Shown: piece after piece, positions 24,123 through 36,467 of the stretch | How positions within the stretch are numbered: the first letter of the stretch is position 1 | Layout of the letters: every line of letters begins with the position of its first letter | Origin: Thaumasiovibrio occultus | Lineage (GTDB): Bacteria; Pseudomonadota; Gammaproteobacteria; Enterobacterales; Vibrionaceae | Direction of reading: 5' to 3' | Assembly: GCA_019703815.1 (NCBI GenBank) | Contig: AP023052.1 | Coordinates: 248,001-312,000, forward strand | Length of the DNA: 64,000 nucleotides | Notes under the pieces: generated by a model | What the model was told of the DNA's origin: nothing | Database searches by the model: none | Seen by the model: the letters and a program-made list of their open reading frames with translations, nothing else | Program-made: the position numbers and the translations under genes

Positions 24123-24335
24123 ACTGGAAAGCTGACTAGTAAATTCATCTCTATTTATAGAGTGAATTATCGTTCATTGAAAAATGAACAAGTTCTCAAA
24201 AGCGTATTTACGAAAGTAAATACACCAACACATTCAAGTGTTTTGGTAGAAATTGTAGCAATACAATCTCAATTGAGTCCGGCGAAAACATGTAAACCTT
24301 GGTTGTTTGCTATACGAAACCCCTTGGGGTTGTAT

Positions 24336-27224
<2,889 letters not shown>

Positions 27225-27311
27225 TACAACACCCAAGGTGTTTTGCGGACTCATTACCGCGCTTGAATGTGAATATAGAACACTAGTTAGATTTCTAAGT
27301 TTGTAAGAATT

Positions 27312-27430
27312 TGCTTGGCGACCATAGCATTTTGGACCCACCTGATCCCATGCCGAACTCAGTAGTGAAACGAAATAGCGCCGATGGTAGTGTGGGGTTT
27401 CCCCATGTGAGAGTAGGACATCGCCAGGCT
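27312..27430 (+). rRNA. rrf: 5S ribosomal RNA, first copy
   Basis: About 119 bases from TGCTTGGCG to CGCCAGGC, which pair as helix I. The body (CCGAACTCAGTAGTGAAACG, GATGGTAGTGTGGGG) is the standard gammaproteobacterial 5S. It differs from the second copy in helix I and helix II at positions that pair with each other. Confidence 0.96.
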
Positions 27431-27520
27431 TCCAATTTGCTTTCACTTTTTAAAAGTGAAGACAAAAAGTACTAAATCGATTGAAGCAGTAAAGTGTAAG
27501 ACTTCAAGAGATTAAAAATT

Positions 27521-27596
27521 GCTGGTATGGCTCAGTTGGTAGAGCGCACCCTTGGTAAGGGTGAGGTCCCCAGTTCGAATCTGGGTACTAGCACCA
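27521..27596 (+). tRNA. tRNA-Thr (anticodon GGT)
   Basis: A 76-base cloverleaf: acceptor GCTGGTA/TACTAGC with one G-T pair, anticodon stem with GGT in the loop CTTGGTAAG, TTCGAAT in the T loop, CCA encoded. It lies between the two 5S genes, as thrV does in E. coli rrnD. Confidence 0.96.
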
Positions 27597-27601
27597 TATT
27601 T

Positions 27602-27720
27602 TGTTCAGCGACCATAGCGCTTTGGTCCCACCTGATCCCATGCCGAACTCAGTAGTGAAACGAAGCAGCGCCGATGGTAGTGTGGGGTCTCCCCATGTGA
27701 GAGTAGGACATTGCTGAACT
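27602..27720 (+). rRNA. rrf: 5S ribosomal RNA, second copy
   Basis: About 119 bases from TGTTCAGCG to TGCTGAAC. The body is nearly the same as the first copy, but helix I and part of helix II carry different base pairs. A strong terminator follows, so this is the end of the rrn operon. Confidence 0.96.
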
Positions 27721-27728
27721 CCCATTCG

Positions 27729-27755
27729 AAACCCAGCCTTATGGCTGGGTTTTTT
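27729..27755 (+). terminator. rrn operon terminator
   Basis: AAACCCAGCC (27729-27738), loop TTAT, GGCTGGGTTT (27743-27752), then T. A strong intrinsic terminator. Confidence 0.92.
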
Positions 27756-27903
27756 GCTTTCTACGGTTCAGAAAGTTGTCATTATATTTCGCGTTTAGCG
27801 AGAATACATCGCCCATTTATCCCATCTTCTGGTATATCGTTAGCAGATCACGCTGATTGTTAGTGTGCCACTTGCGCTCCGTCACATTATCCGGTAGTTT
27901 TTT

Positions 27904-27927
27904 AGAAATCTGGACGTCTAAACATCC
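27904..27927 (+). promoter_or_regulatory. MetJ operator (tandem met boxes) of metA
   Basis: Three adjacent octamers resemble the met box AGACGTCT: AGAAATCT (6 of 8), GGACGTCT (7 of 8) and AAACATCC (5 of 8). They lie 21 bases before the metA start, the usual place for MetJ repression. Confidence 0.65.
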
Positions 27928-27948
27928 CGCTTGCATGGAGTAAGTACA

Positions 27949-28890
27949 ATGCCAATTAAAATCCCTGATCTGTTACCTGCTACGGATATTCTGCGTAGTG
28001 AGAATATCTTCGTGATGTCAGAGAAGCGTGCATCAAGCCAGATGATCCGTCCGCTAAAGGTATTGCTGCTTAACTTAATGCCAAAGAAAATTGAGACGGA
28101 GACGCAGTTCCTGCGCATGCTCTCAAACAGCCCGCTGCAGGTCGATATCGAATTGTTGCGTATCGATAATCGTCCGACCAAGAACACGCCGACAGAGCAC
28201 CTTGATACTTTCTATCGTCAGTTTGAAACCGTTCAAGATCGCTATTTCGATGGCTTGATTGTGACGGGAGCGCCACTGGGCTTGGTCCAGTTTGAAGATG
28301 TTTTGTATTGGGAAGAGATCCAAACCATTTTGAATTGGGCAAAGGATCATGTGACGTCGACGATGTTTGTCTGTTGGGCGGCGCAAGCGGCGTTGAAGCT
28401 GCATTACGATCTGCCAAAGCGTACTCGTAAAGAGAAGTTATCCGGTGTTTATCAGCACCGTATTCACGATCAATTGCACCCCCTACTGCGTGGCTTTGAT
28501 GATACCTTCCTTGCGCCGCATTCACGTTATGCCGATTTCCAAAGCGATTATCTTGGTGAACACACCGATTTAGATATCCTCGCCACTTCAGAGAAAGCCG
28601 GGGTATATTTGGCAGCGACACGGGATAAGCGCAACGTCTTCGTAACCGGACATCCAGAGTACGATGTTGATACCTTGGCGAACGAGTATCACCGTGATGC
28701 ATCGCAAGGGATGGATCCGACAATTCCGGTGAACTACTTTCCGGATGATGATCCTAGTCAGCCGCCAGTTGCCAGTTGGCGAAGCCACGGACATTTGTTG
28801 TTTGCCAACTGGTTAAACTACTGCGTTTATCAGCAAACGCCATACGATCTGGCACGCTTCTCCGAGGCCAATTTCACCAAAGAAGAGTAA
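27949..28890 (+). CDS. metA: Homoserine O-succinyltransferase
   Basis: MetA activates homoserine at the start of methionine synthesis. The 313-residue product has the acyl-enzyme cysteine C142 ([11 protein letters not shown]) and the H235/E237 pair in VTGHPEYD. Residue 111 is glycine (APLGLVQFE), the residue linked in this family to use of succinyl-CoA, whereas acetyl-CoA enzymes have glutamate. I take ATG 27949 after GGAG; the frame is open back to a TTG at 27931. Met boxes lie upstream, so repression by MetJ is likely. A bidirectional terminator follows. Confidence 0.95.
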   Translation: MPIKIPDLLPATDILRSENIFVMSEKRASSQMIRPLKVLLLNLMPKKIETETQFLRMLSNSPLQVDIELLRIDNRPTKNTPTEHLDTFYRQFETVQDRYFDGLIVTGAPLGLVQFEDVLYWEEIQTILNWAKDHVTSTMFVCWAAQAALKLHYDLPKRTRKEKLSGVYQHRIHDQLHPLLRGFDDTFLAPHSRYADFQSDYLGEHTDLDILATSEKAGVYLAATRDKRNVFVTGHPEYDVDTLANEYHRDASQGMDPTIPVNYFPDDDPSQPPVASWRSHGHLLFANWLNYCVYQQTPYDLARFSEANFTKEE

Positions 28891-28906
28891 GCCTGCATTT
28901 CGCGAT

Positions 28907-28937
28907 AAAAAAAAGACCTGCAGATGCAGGTCTTTTT
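28907..28937. terminator. Bidirectional terminator between metA and the antiporter gene
   Basis: AAAAGACCTGCA (28911-28922) pairs perfectly with TGCAGGTCTTTT (28925-28936), with an A run before and a T after, so it can end both the metA transcript and the convergent minus-strand transcript. Confidence 0.9.
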
Positions 28938-29008
28938 GGTTGAGCTTACGTGTTGTGAGTATGTAGGCTGCTTATTCTTTGTTGCATAGTTGTTCCAACG
29001 GAGAAGCG

Positions 29009-30340
29009 TTAGCTATGCTTGTCGTGTGTTGCATCCGGTTGCGCTGAGTCGTCTTTTAACGCGGCTTGTTCCGCTTCCCAACCTTTGGCTTTGTGGATCA
29101 TCGGCGTGATTGTTGAGCCTTGGATCAAGATAGAGAACACCACGACCGCGTAGGTCATCACTAGGATGATTTCACGCACATCGATGTTTTTCTCCGGCAG
29201 AACGATGATCCCGGCCGGTACTGACATCGCCATCGCCAAGGCAAGACCGCCACGTAGCCCACCCCAAGTAAGGATCGGCACTGACATCGGATTGTATTTT
29301 CTAAAGCGGTTAAAGCCGACATAGGAGATCCGAACGCTGAGGTAACGTCCCAGCAGAACTAGCGGCACCGCTAATACCATCACCACCCAGTCTTCCGAGT
29401 GAAAGCTAAATTGGAGCATGCTAAGGCCGATCAGCAAGAAGAGCACGCCGTTAAGGAATTCATCGACGAGTTCCCAAAAGTGATCAAGGTGCGCTTCACT
29501 TTCTGGCGAGAAGCCCGTTTCTCGGGTCCAGTTACCAATAATGATGCCTGATACCACCATGGCTAATGGGCCAGAGACCTCCAATAGCTCCGCTGCAACG
29601 TACCCTGTGGTTGGAATACACAGGGTAAGCAACAGCTCCATGGAGTGGTCTTTGGTCGCGCTGATCAAGTAGTGGAACAGCAAACCCAGTGCGAGGCCAT
29701 AAACAATCCCGCCGACCGCTTCTTGCAAGAACAAGTGAACCACGCCACCCACGGTCGGTGATTCGCCCGAGAAAGCCACAGTAAAGAGGGTGACGAAAAT
29801 GACCAAACCAAAGCCGTCATTAAACAGCGATTCGCCTTCGATTTGAGTCGAAATACGTTTTGGCGCATGCAGTTTCTTAACGATGGCAAGAACGGCGATC
29901 GGATCCGTTGGCGAGATCAATGCGCCAAAGAGCAAACAGTAGATCAAATCCAGCGGCAAGCCGATCAGCATGCACACGCCTTTTAAAGCAAAGCCGATGA
30001 AGAAGGTCGAAAACAGTGTGGCGAACAGTGCCAGTGTGGTGATTTCCCACTTTTGATCTTTCAGGTGCGGCAGTTTGATCCCCAGTGCGCCGGCAAACAA
30101 CAAGAACCCCAGAATACCTTGCAGTAAGAAGTGTTCGAAATCGATATTGGCTAACTGCTCGGCGGCGATGGTTTCGAGGTGGAACCAGCCGAGTTGACCG
30201 GCAAAGATCACCAACAGCGACAACATCAGCGAGCCGGCGGTGATCGCAATGGTGGTTTGCATCTTGCCGATCTTGCTATTAATAAGTGCCATTACAATGG
30301 CAGCGGCGGCCATAAAGCAAAGGGTACTGTAGACGGACAT
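29009..30340 (-). CDS. CPA1-family cation/proton antiporter
   Basis: The 443-residue protein has about twelve hydrophobic segments. The CPA1 signature is visible as LISPTDPIAVLAIVKK around residue 143 and EGESLFNDGFGLVIFV around residue 168, holding the carboxylates of the ion-binding site. Such proteins exchange Na+ or K+ for H+ across the inner membrane and help with salt and pH homeostasis. The C-terminal tail is short and hydrophilic (DDSAQPDATHDKHS), without a TrkA-C domain. NhaP-type or a related subgroup cannot be decided by eye. It is transcribed alone, opposite to metA and metH. Confidence 0.88.
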   Translation of the reverse strand: MSVYSTLCFMAAAAIVMALINSKIGKMQTTIAITAGSLMLSLLVIFAGQLGWFHLETIAAEQLANIDFEHFLLQGILGFLLFAGALGIKLPHLKDQKWEITTLALFATLFSTFFIGFALKGVCMLIGLPLDLIYCLLFGALISPTDPIAVLAIVKKLHAPKRISTQIEGESLFNDGFGLVIFVTLFTVAFSGESPTVGGVVHLFLQEAVGGIVYGLALGLLFHYLISATKDHSMELLLTLCIPTTGYVAAELLEVSGPLAMVVSGIIIGNWTRETGFSPESEAHLDHFWELVDEFLNGVLFLLIGLSMLQFSFHSEDWVVMVLAVPLVLLGRYLSVRISYVGFNRFRKYNPMSVPILTWGGLRGGLALAMAMSVPAGIIVLPEKNIDVREIILVMTYAVVVFSILIQGSTITPMIHKAKGWEAEQAALKDDSAQPDATHDKHS

Positions 30341-30472
30341 TTCAGAACCTCTTAGATTGGGGTGGGGTGCAAAATATAAGTCCAGTCGCAGTTAATAGCT
30401 ATGGCTAACTCAGCTCGATTTCGCAATATTAAATTTCATACAGTGATAAAAAAATCGCCAACGAAAGGATTT

Positions 30473-30488
30473 AGCCGTCTAGATTTCC
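30473..30488 (+). promoter_or_regulatory. Possible met boxes upstream of metH
   Basis: AGCCGTCT (7 of 8 to AGACGTCT) is followed directly by AGATTTCC (5 of 8). It lies about 55 bases before metH. MetR-type palindromes were not seen. Confidence 0.35.
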
Positions 30489-30541
30489 AATCGAGCTATG
30501 GTAGGATGACATCAGCAGTAATAAAACTATAAGGAAGTAGT

Positions 30542-33500
30542 GTGGTGTTATCAGTCAAGGAACGATTACTCAACCGATTGCAAGAGCAGATCCTGATCAT
30601 TGATGGCGGGATGGGCACCATGATCCAGAGCTACAAACTGGATGAAGACGATTACCGCGGCACCCGTTTTGCCGATTGGCATTGTGATTTAAAAGGCAAT
30701 AATGACCTTCTCGTACTGACGCAGCCTGAGATCATTCGCTCGATCCACGATCAGTATTTCGAAGCCGGTGCGGATATTGTCGAGACCAACACTTTCAACG
30801 CCACCACGATCGCGATGGCCGACTACGACATGGAAAGTCTCAGCGCGGAAATCAACCTAGAGGCCGCCAAGTTGGCGCGTCAGGTAGCCGATGAGTGGAG
30901 TGCGAAAACCCCGGAAAAACCACGTTTTGTCGCCGGTGTGTTAGGGCCTACTAACCGTACCTTGTCGATTTCGCCGGATGTAAACGATCCCGGTTACCGT
31001 AATGTCACTTTCGATCAACTGGTTGAGGCGTATGCCGAATCAACCCGTGCGTTAATTGCAGGCGGCGCGGATCTGATCATGTTGGAGACCATCTTCGATA
31101 CTTTGAACGCCAAAGCCTGTGCCTTTGCGGTTGAAAAAGTGTTTGAAGAGCAGGGCATTGAGCTGCCAATCATGATCTCTGGTACCATCACCGATGCATC
31201 GGGTCGTACCCTGTCTGGGCAAACGACCGAAGCTTTCTATAACTCGCTGCGTCATGTTAAGCCGATCTCTTTTGGTTTGAACTGTGCGTTGGGGCCAGAT
31301 GAGCTGCGCCCTTACGTTGAAGAGCTGTCGCGCATTTCTGAAACCTATGTCTCAGCGCACCCGAACGCGGGCTTACCAAATGCGTTTGGTGAGTACGATC
31401 TTGAAGCCGATGAAATGGCCTCACATATTGAAGAGTGGGCAAAAAGTGGCTTCTTGAACTTTGTCGGTGGCTGTTGTGGTACCACGCCTGAGCACATTCG
31501 CGTGATGGCGCAAGTGACGGCGAAGGTGAAACCGCGTGCGTTGCCTGATATTCCGGTGGCGTGTCGCTTGTCGGGCTTAGAGCCGCTGACGATTGAAAAA
31601 GAGACCTTATTTATCAACGTTGGCGAGCGAACCAACGTGACCGGCTCTGCGCGTTTTAAGCGTTTGATCAAAGAAGAGCTGTACGATGAAGCGCTGGAAG
31701 TGGCGCGTCAGCAAGTCGAAGCCGGTGCGCAGGTTATCGACATCAACATGGATGAAGGGATGCTCGATGCCGAAGCGGCTATGGTGCGTTTCTTGAACCT
31801 GTGCGCCACTGAGCCGGAGATCTCCAAAGTACCGATCATGGTCGACTCGTCGAAATGGGAAGTGCTGGAAGCCGGTTTGAAGTGTGTGCAGGGTAAACCT
31901 ATCGTTAACTCTATCTCGCTCAAAGAAGGCAAAGAGAAATTTATCGAGCAAGCCAAATTGATCCGCCGCTATGGCGCGGCAGTGATCGTGATGGCGTTCG
32001 ATGAAGTGGGTCAGGCCGATACCCGTGAGCGCAAAATTGAGATCTGTACCAATGCTTATCGGGTGTTGGTCGATGAAGTCGGCTTCCCGCCGGAAGATAT
32101 TATTTTTGACCCGAACATTTTTGCGGTCGCCACCGGGATCGAGGAGCACAATAACTACGCGGTCGACTTCATTGAAGCGGTGCGTGATATCAAAGCCACC
32201 TTGCCACATGCGATGATTTCGGGCGGTGTGTCGAACGTGTCGTTCTCTTTCCGTGGTAATAATCCGGTACGTGAAGCGATCCACGCCGTGTTCTTGTATC
32301 ACTGCTTCAAAGAAGGCATGGACATGGGGATCGTTAACGCAGGTCAGCTCGCGATCTACGATGACTTGCCGGAAGAGTTGCGTGTCGCGGTTGAAGATGT
32401 GGTCTTGAATCGCCGTGACGACTCCACCGAGCGCTTGCTCGATATCGCGGATAAGTACCGTGATAGCGCAGTGGAGCAAGATAACAGTGCGATGTTGGAG
32501 TGGCGTAGCTGGACGGTGGAAAAACGCCTAGAGCATGCGCTAGTGAAAGGGATCACCGAATTTATTGTCGAAGACACCGAGGAAGCGCGCGCGCAAGCCA
32601 GCAAGCCGCTTGAGGTGATTGAAGGCCCGTTGATGTCAGGCATGAACGTGGTCGGCGATTTGTTCGGTGAAGGTAAGATGTTCCTGCCCCAGGTGGTGAA
32701 ATCGGCGCGGGTAATGAAGCAAGCCGTCGCCTACTTAGAGCCCTACATTAACGCTGAGAAACAAGCGGGCACCAGCAACGGCAAGATCTTGCTCGCTACC
32801 GTTAAAGGGGATGTGCACGACATCGGCAAGAACATTGTTGGCGTCGTACTGCAGTGTAATAACTTCGAAATTATCGATCTCGGGGTGATGGTGCCGTGTG
32901 AGAAAATCCTCAAAGTCGCCAAAGAAGAGAATGTCGATATTATCGGCCTGTCTGGTTTGATCACGCCCTCGCTCGACGAGATGGTGTACGTGGCAAAAGA
33001 GATGGAGCGACAAGGTTTTGAAGTGCCACTGTTGATCGGCGGCGCGACGACATCAAAAGCCCATACGGCGGTGAAAATTGAGCAAAATTACCATGGGCCG
33101 GTTGTTTACGTTCCCAATGCCTCGCGGGCGGTGGGCGTGTGCTCTTCACTATTGTCAGATGAGCTCAGACCAAAGTTTGTTGAGCGTCTGACCCAAGAGC
33201 ACGAAACCGTACGAGAGCAACATGCGCGCAAGAAGCCGCGTTCAAAACCGGTGACATTAGCGCGTGCACGCGACAACAAGACGCCGATCGATTGGGAAAA
33301 CTATGCGACAGCATCGCCGGCAAAACCGGGTGTGCACGTGTTTAAAGATTTCCCCGTCAGCGAATTACGTCAGTACATCGACTGGACGCCGTTCTTTATG
33401 ACGTGGTCGTTGAGCGGCAAGTTCCCCACTATTTTGCGTCATGAAGTGGTCGGTGAGCAGGCGACGCGCTTGTATGAAGACGCGAATGCGCTGCTCGATA

Positions 33501-34219
33501 TGATTGAAGCTGATGGCGTGATCAAAGCCAACGGGGTGTGTGGGATCTTCCCGGCCAATAGCGTAGAAGATGACATTGAAGTGTACAGCGATGAATCTCG
33601 CACGCAGGTGGCGCATACGCTGTTTAATCTTCGCCAGCAAACCGAGAAGCCAAAAGGGGCCAACTACTGTTTGTCTGATTTCATCGCGCCGCTATCGAGT
33701 GGCAAAGCTGATTGGATTGGCGCGTTTGCGGTTACTGGCGGGATTGGCGAGTACGATATCGCTGAGCAATACAAGAAAGCGGGCGACGATTACAACGCGA
33801 TTATGATCCAAGCCGTAGCGGATCGCTTGGCAGAAGCGTTTGCAGAATGCCTGCATGAGAAAGTGCGTAAAGAGCTGTGGGCGTATGCGGCGGATGAAGA
33901 TCTCGCCAATGACGATTTGATCCGTGAAAAGTATCAAGGGATCCGTCCAGCGCCGGGCTACCCCGCATGTCCTGAGCACACTGAGAAAGGCACGATTTGG
34001 CAGCTGTTGGATGTGGAAAAACATACCGGCATGTCACTGACAGAAAGCTACGCGATGTGGCCGGGCGCATCGGTTTCCGGTTGGTATTTCTCTCATCCAG
34101 AGTCGCGCTATTTTGCGGTGGCGCAAATTCAGCGAGATCAGGCAGAAGACTATGCCCGTCGTAAAGGCTGGGACGAGGCGGAAATCGAGAAATGGTTAGG
34201 GCCAAACCTCAACGCGTAA
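30542..34219 (+). CDS. metH: Cobalamin-dependent methionine synthase
   Basis: MetH transfers the methyl group of methyltetrahydrofolate to homocysteine through methylcobalamin. At 1225 residues it is full length. Domains in order: homocysteine-binding (zinc cysteines in GLNCALG and [10 protein letters not shown]), pterin-binding (from [15 protein letters not shown]), cap and cobalamin-binding with D-x-H-x-x-G at [13 protein letters not shown]759 as in E. coli, and the C-terminal reactivation domain ([15 protein letters not shown]). The start is GTG 30542; a second GTG follows in frame. An AAGGAAG site precedes. Confidence 0.97.
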   Translation: MVLSVKERLLNRLQEQILIIDGGMGTMIQSYKLDEDDYRGTRFADWHCDLKGNNDLLVLTQPEIIRSIHDQYFEAGADIVETNTFNATTIAMADYDMESLSAEINLEAAKLARQVADEWSAKTPEKPRFVAGVLGPTNRTLSISPDVNDPGYRNVTFDQLVEAYAESTRALIAGGADLIMLETIFDTLNAKACAFAVEKVFEEQGIELPIMISGTITDASGRTLSGQTTEAFYNSLRHVKPISFGLNCALGPDELRPYVEELSRISETYVSAHPNAGLPNAFGEYDLEADEMASHIEEWAKSGFLNFVGGCCGTTPEHIRVMAQVTAKVKPRALPDIPVACRLSGLEPLTIEKETLFINVGERTNVTGSARFKRLIKEELYDEALEVARQQVEAGAQVIDINMDEGMLDAEAAMVRFLNLCATEPEISKVPIMVDSSKWEVLEAGLKCVQGKPIVNSISLKEGKEKFIEQAKLIRRYGAAVIVMAFDEVGQADTRERKIEICTNAYRVLVDEVGFPPEDIIFDPNIFAVATGIEEHNNYAVDFIEAVRDIKATLPHAMISGGVSNVSFSFRGNNPVREAIHAVFLYHCFKEGMDMGIVNAGQLAIYDDLPEELRVAVEDVVLNRRDDSTERLLDIADKYRDSAVEQDNSAMLEWRSWTVEKRLEHALVKGITEFIVEDTEEARAQASKPLEVIEGPLMSGMNVVGDLFGEGKMFLPQVVKSARVMKQAVAYLEPYINAEKQAGTSNGKILLATVKGDVHDIGKNIVGVVLQCNNFEIIDLGVMVPCEKILKVAKEENVDIIGLSGLITPSLDEMVYVAKEMERQGFEVPLLIGGATTSKAHTAVKIEQNYHGPVVYVPNASRAVGVCSSLLSDELRPKFVERLTQEHETVREQHARKKPRSKPVTLARARDNKTPIDWENYATASPAKPGVHVFKDFPVSELRQYIDWTPFFMTWSLSGKFPTILRHEVVGEQATRLYEDANALLDMIEADGVIKANGVCGIFPANSVEDDIEVYSDESRTQVAHTLFNLRQQTEKPKGANYCLSDFIAPLSSGKADWIGAFAVTGGIGEYDIAEQYKKAGDDYNAIMIQAVADRLAEAFAECLHEKVRKELWAYAADEDLANDDLIREKYQGIRPAPGYPACPEHTEKGTIWQLLDVEKHTGMSLTESYAMWPGASVSGWYFSHPESRYFAVAQIQRDQAEDYARRKGWDEAEIEKWLGPNLNA

Positions 34220-34236
34220 TCGTGAAATCATAATAG

Positions 34237-34261
34237 AAAAGGCATCTTCGGATGCCTTTTT
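34237..34261 (+). terminator. metH terminator
   Basis: AAAAGGCATC (34237-34246), loop TTCG, GATGCCTTTT (34251-34260), then T. Near-perfect stem. Confidence 0.9.
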
Positions 34262-34356
34262 CGGTTTTGGTCGATAGGTAGGGTGGTGCCGCTGCTTATC
34301 AACGCCATGATTTCATCAATGCAGCGGAAGGTGTTATGTCTGCGGGGCGAGTCGCG

Positions 34357-35280
34357 TTAGCTCGCTGCGGTTTCTTCGACGAAGAACTTTTGCCCAAGCA
34401 GTGACAGTAAATCACGCTGGTAATCGTTATTTTCTTTCTTGCCGAGCAGCTGGCAAAGCTCATTGCCGGTCGGACTAAAACGGTAGTAGATCAGGGTTAA
34501 TCCCGGCTCACTGGCGCGCAGTTGCCACTGTTTTCCTTGATATTGCAGCGGTGTCGGCGCTTGCGTGTTGAATTCCCCCGAGGCTAATTCGGTACTCAGT
34601 AGCAGCCCTAAATCAAACAGCACCAACAAGCTTGAATATGGCAGTGCGTATTGGCCTAACTGCAAGTTTTGTTGGCGAATAGGCCGGCGAAAGAGGGTGA
34701 ACTTTTGCGATGTACAACGCAGGCTGGTGATCAGCTTTAGACTGCCATCGTTACCAAATGCCGAGGCTAGGCTCGCGGCTTGTTGCAACACTTTGGCTTC
34801 GGCGCGGCTCATATTGTGTAAGGTACTGAGCGCCTTAAAAGAGATGGTGCCCGGCTGGATCACTTCGCGCTTGAGCATTTGCGCCCATAACGATTGCATC
34901 GAGGCGCCGCTAATATTTTCCGCATATTGCACAAAGCGATTGAGCCAAGTGGGATCGGGTAGCTGCGCGACTTCATCTTGACTGGTTTTGAACGCCAAAT
35001 AGAAAATCGCTTCCAGATTTCGCAGTCGTTGCTGGGCGAGCAATTTCTCTCGATGCTGGATCCGCTCCTCTATCGGTTTGAGCTCCGTGCCATTAAACCG
35101 GCTATCCACCCCTTGAGTGGCGGCGATCTGTAGCAAGGCTTTCTGGCTGGTCAATATGCTGGAGCTGCTCGCCTTTTTCTCGCTCGCGGCATGCTCACGG
35201 CTCTGATCTTCAGCATGAGCAGACGTGATCGCAGGAGGCGACGCGTGAATAACCGTGGGTGTGTTGCTGGGATCTGACAT
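34357..35280 (-). CDS. TIGR03899-like protein of unknown function
   Basis: From ATG 35280 (MSDPSNTPTVIHA), the protein has 307 residues; an in-frame ATG 69 bases upstream lacks a ribosome site, while 35280 has GGAAGAAG. The first 75 residues are low-complexity (ASEKKASSSS). A helical region (ERIQHREKLLAQQRLRNLEA, YAENISGASMQSLWAQMLKREV) precedes a globular C-terminal half with LFDLGLLL and YYRFSPTGNELCQLL. These features fit the Vibrionaceae family TIGR03899, whose function is unknown. It has no signal peptide or membrane segment. Confidence 0.75.
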   Translation of the reverse strand: MSDPSNTPTVIHASPPAITSAHAEDQSREHAASEKKASSSSILTSQKALLQIAATQGVDSRFNGTELKPIEERIQHREKLLAQQRLRNLEAIFYLAFKTSQDEVAQLPDPTWLNRFVQYAENISGASMQSLWAQMLKREVIQPGTISFKALSTLHNMSRAEAKVLQQAASLASAFGNDGSLKLITSLRCTSQKFTLFRRPIRQQNLQLGQYALPYSSLLVLFDLGLLLSTELASGEFNTQAPTPLQYQGKQWQLRASEPGLTLIYYRFSPTGNELCQLLGKKENNDYQRDLLSLLGQKFFVEETAAS

Positions 35281-35567
35281 GGGACTTCTTCCTGAATCGA
35301 GCAATATGTCCTGAGTTAACCCGACGTGCTCATCAATAAACGGTGGCACAGTAAAAATTTCACTTCTTTATTATCGGCCTGTAGCACTGTGGCTTGAACG
35401 ATTTTACGATTAATTCGCCGATCTCCACACTCAATAAGCAACTTATTGGGTATTTGTGATGGCGGAAGCAGATTAGGCAGTGAAAAGTTGCGAAATAGTT
35501 ATAAATTGATCCAAAACAACTGAGATCTGATTTAATGTTGCGTGAATGTTATTGTCGAGTTAACCTT

Positions 35568-35589
35568 TACTCCGTAACAAAGAGGAGTA
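35568..35589 (+). promoter_or_regulatory. Hairpin covering the ribosome site of a small gene
   Basis: TACTCC (35568-35573) is complementary to GGAGTA (35584-35589), which contains the GGAG ribosome site of the 26-residue reading frame at 35595. Folding would hide the site, as in translational switches. Confidence 0.4.
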
Positions 35590-35594
35590 GAAAC

Positions 35595-35675
35595 GTGTTT
35601 CGATACCGAATGGGCAATATTGTGCTGTGTGCCGGTTATGTGTTGATAATGTGGTACTTAGCCAGCTTACTGTAG
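35595..35675 (+). CDS. Candidate 26-residue membrane peptide
   Basis: A GTG 5 bases after the AGAGGAGTAG site opens a frame of 26 codons ending in TAG. The peptide begins MFRYRMGNIV and continues as an unbroken hydrophobic stretch with two tyrosines and a tryptophan, so one membrane helix is predicted with a positively charged N-terminus. I recognise no family. Small single-helix proteins often serve as regulators or assembly partners of larger membrane proteins, but nothing here shows a partner. It stands alone in about 680 bases of non-coding DNA. Confidence 0.4.
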   Translation: MFRYRMGNIVLCAGYVLIMWYLASLL

Positions 35676-35958
35676 CAGCATACGTCAGGCAACCTAGCGT
35701 GACGCTGTGGTCTCTCTGAGTAACGGACAGAGTGTACCGTGAGAAGTCGCACCGCTCAGAGGCAGAGCGTAAAACAGCGACAAAAAACAGAGCGAAAAAC
35801 AGTAACGAAAAGCAGCGACGTTGACAGCCACCGGCTGACATCCGTACTCGCGCATAAATCCCCAGTTAAAAATAACCCGCGAATCGCTTAGCAAGTCGCG
35901 GGCAAGTTCAAGCGTTAAGCCGCCAAGTTCAAATCACAGGGAGCGCTGAAGGCGCGGA
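35676..35958. other. Non-coding stretch with one hairpin
   Basis: I see no gene with a ribosome site in these 280 bases. CCCGCGA and TCGCGGG (about 35877-35903) can pair, without a T tract on either strand. A minus-strand frame over 35560-35841 has no ribosome site and overlaps the small peptide gene antisense. Confidence 0.5.
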
Positions 35959-36456
35959 TCAGTAAACGTAATCCTCGATTTGGATCCCTTCAATCAAATA
36001 CCCGACTTGTGCCAAATCGTGGCTCACCGCTTCGGTCTTGATGATCCCGTTGACATAAATCACATCCCACAGCTGTTGGATAGGCACCCCTTCTTCGAAC
36101 TTCACATAGACGATCTGGTTCGGCGGCGGTGGCGGCACGTGGATACAGGCACCAAAGTAGGGTACTAACAAAAACTCAGTGATGGTTTGGCTATCGCCTT
36201 CTAGTGGGATCACAAACCCCGGCAGTTTAATGTGACTACCGTTGAGCTCTTCACGCACTGAGCCAAACAGCGACTGCTGTACGCTGAGATCCGTGTTCTC
36301 GTCATGCGCGCCCAGTGATGACTTGGCCATGTTTTGCGCAAAGCTTTCACGCTCGGCTTCAGGGATCAAATCGACCCACTCCAGTGTTAATACCTCATTG
36401 GCACTGGCCATGAACGGCAGCCAGCAAAAGACTATAGCGAATAAAAAACGTTTCAT
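35959..36456 (-). CDS. DUF3299 secreted protein of the zinc-linked cluster
   Basis: From ATG 36456 the 165-residue product starts MKRFLFAIVFCWLPFMASA, a signal peptide, then a DUF3299 domain: LEWVDLIPE, LPGFVIPLEGDSQTITEFLLVPYFGACIHVPPPPPN (this CxHVPPPP motif marks the family), and a conserved C-terminus. It ends the operon, 11 bases after the permease gene. DUF3299 genes often follow MacB-type ABC permeases. I infer a periplasmic accessory role; the motif cysteine-histidine could bind metal, but this is untested. Confidence 0.85.
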   Translation of the reverse strand: MKRFLFAIVFCWLPFMASANEVLTLEWVDLIPEAERESFAQNMAKSSLGAHDENTDLSVQQSLFGSVREELNGSHIKLPGFVIPLEGDSQTITEFLLVPYFGACIHVPPPPPNQIVYVKFEEGVPIQQLWDVIYVNGIIKTEAVSHDLAQVGYLIEGIQIEDYVY

Positions 36457-36467
36457 TGTGACTCCCA

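Noticed and set aside
31607-32479. A 290-codon frame antisense to metH
   Set aside because: It mirrors the metH codon pattern, has no ribosome site and reads as the complement of a well-conserved domain.
35560-35841. A 93-codon minus-strand frame with a hydrophobic start
   Set aside because: No ribosome site, cysteine- and arginine-rich composition, and it overlaps the small peptide gene antisense.
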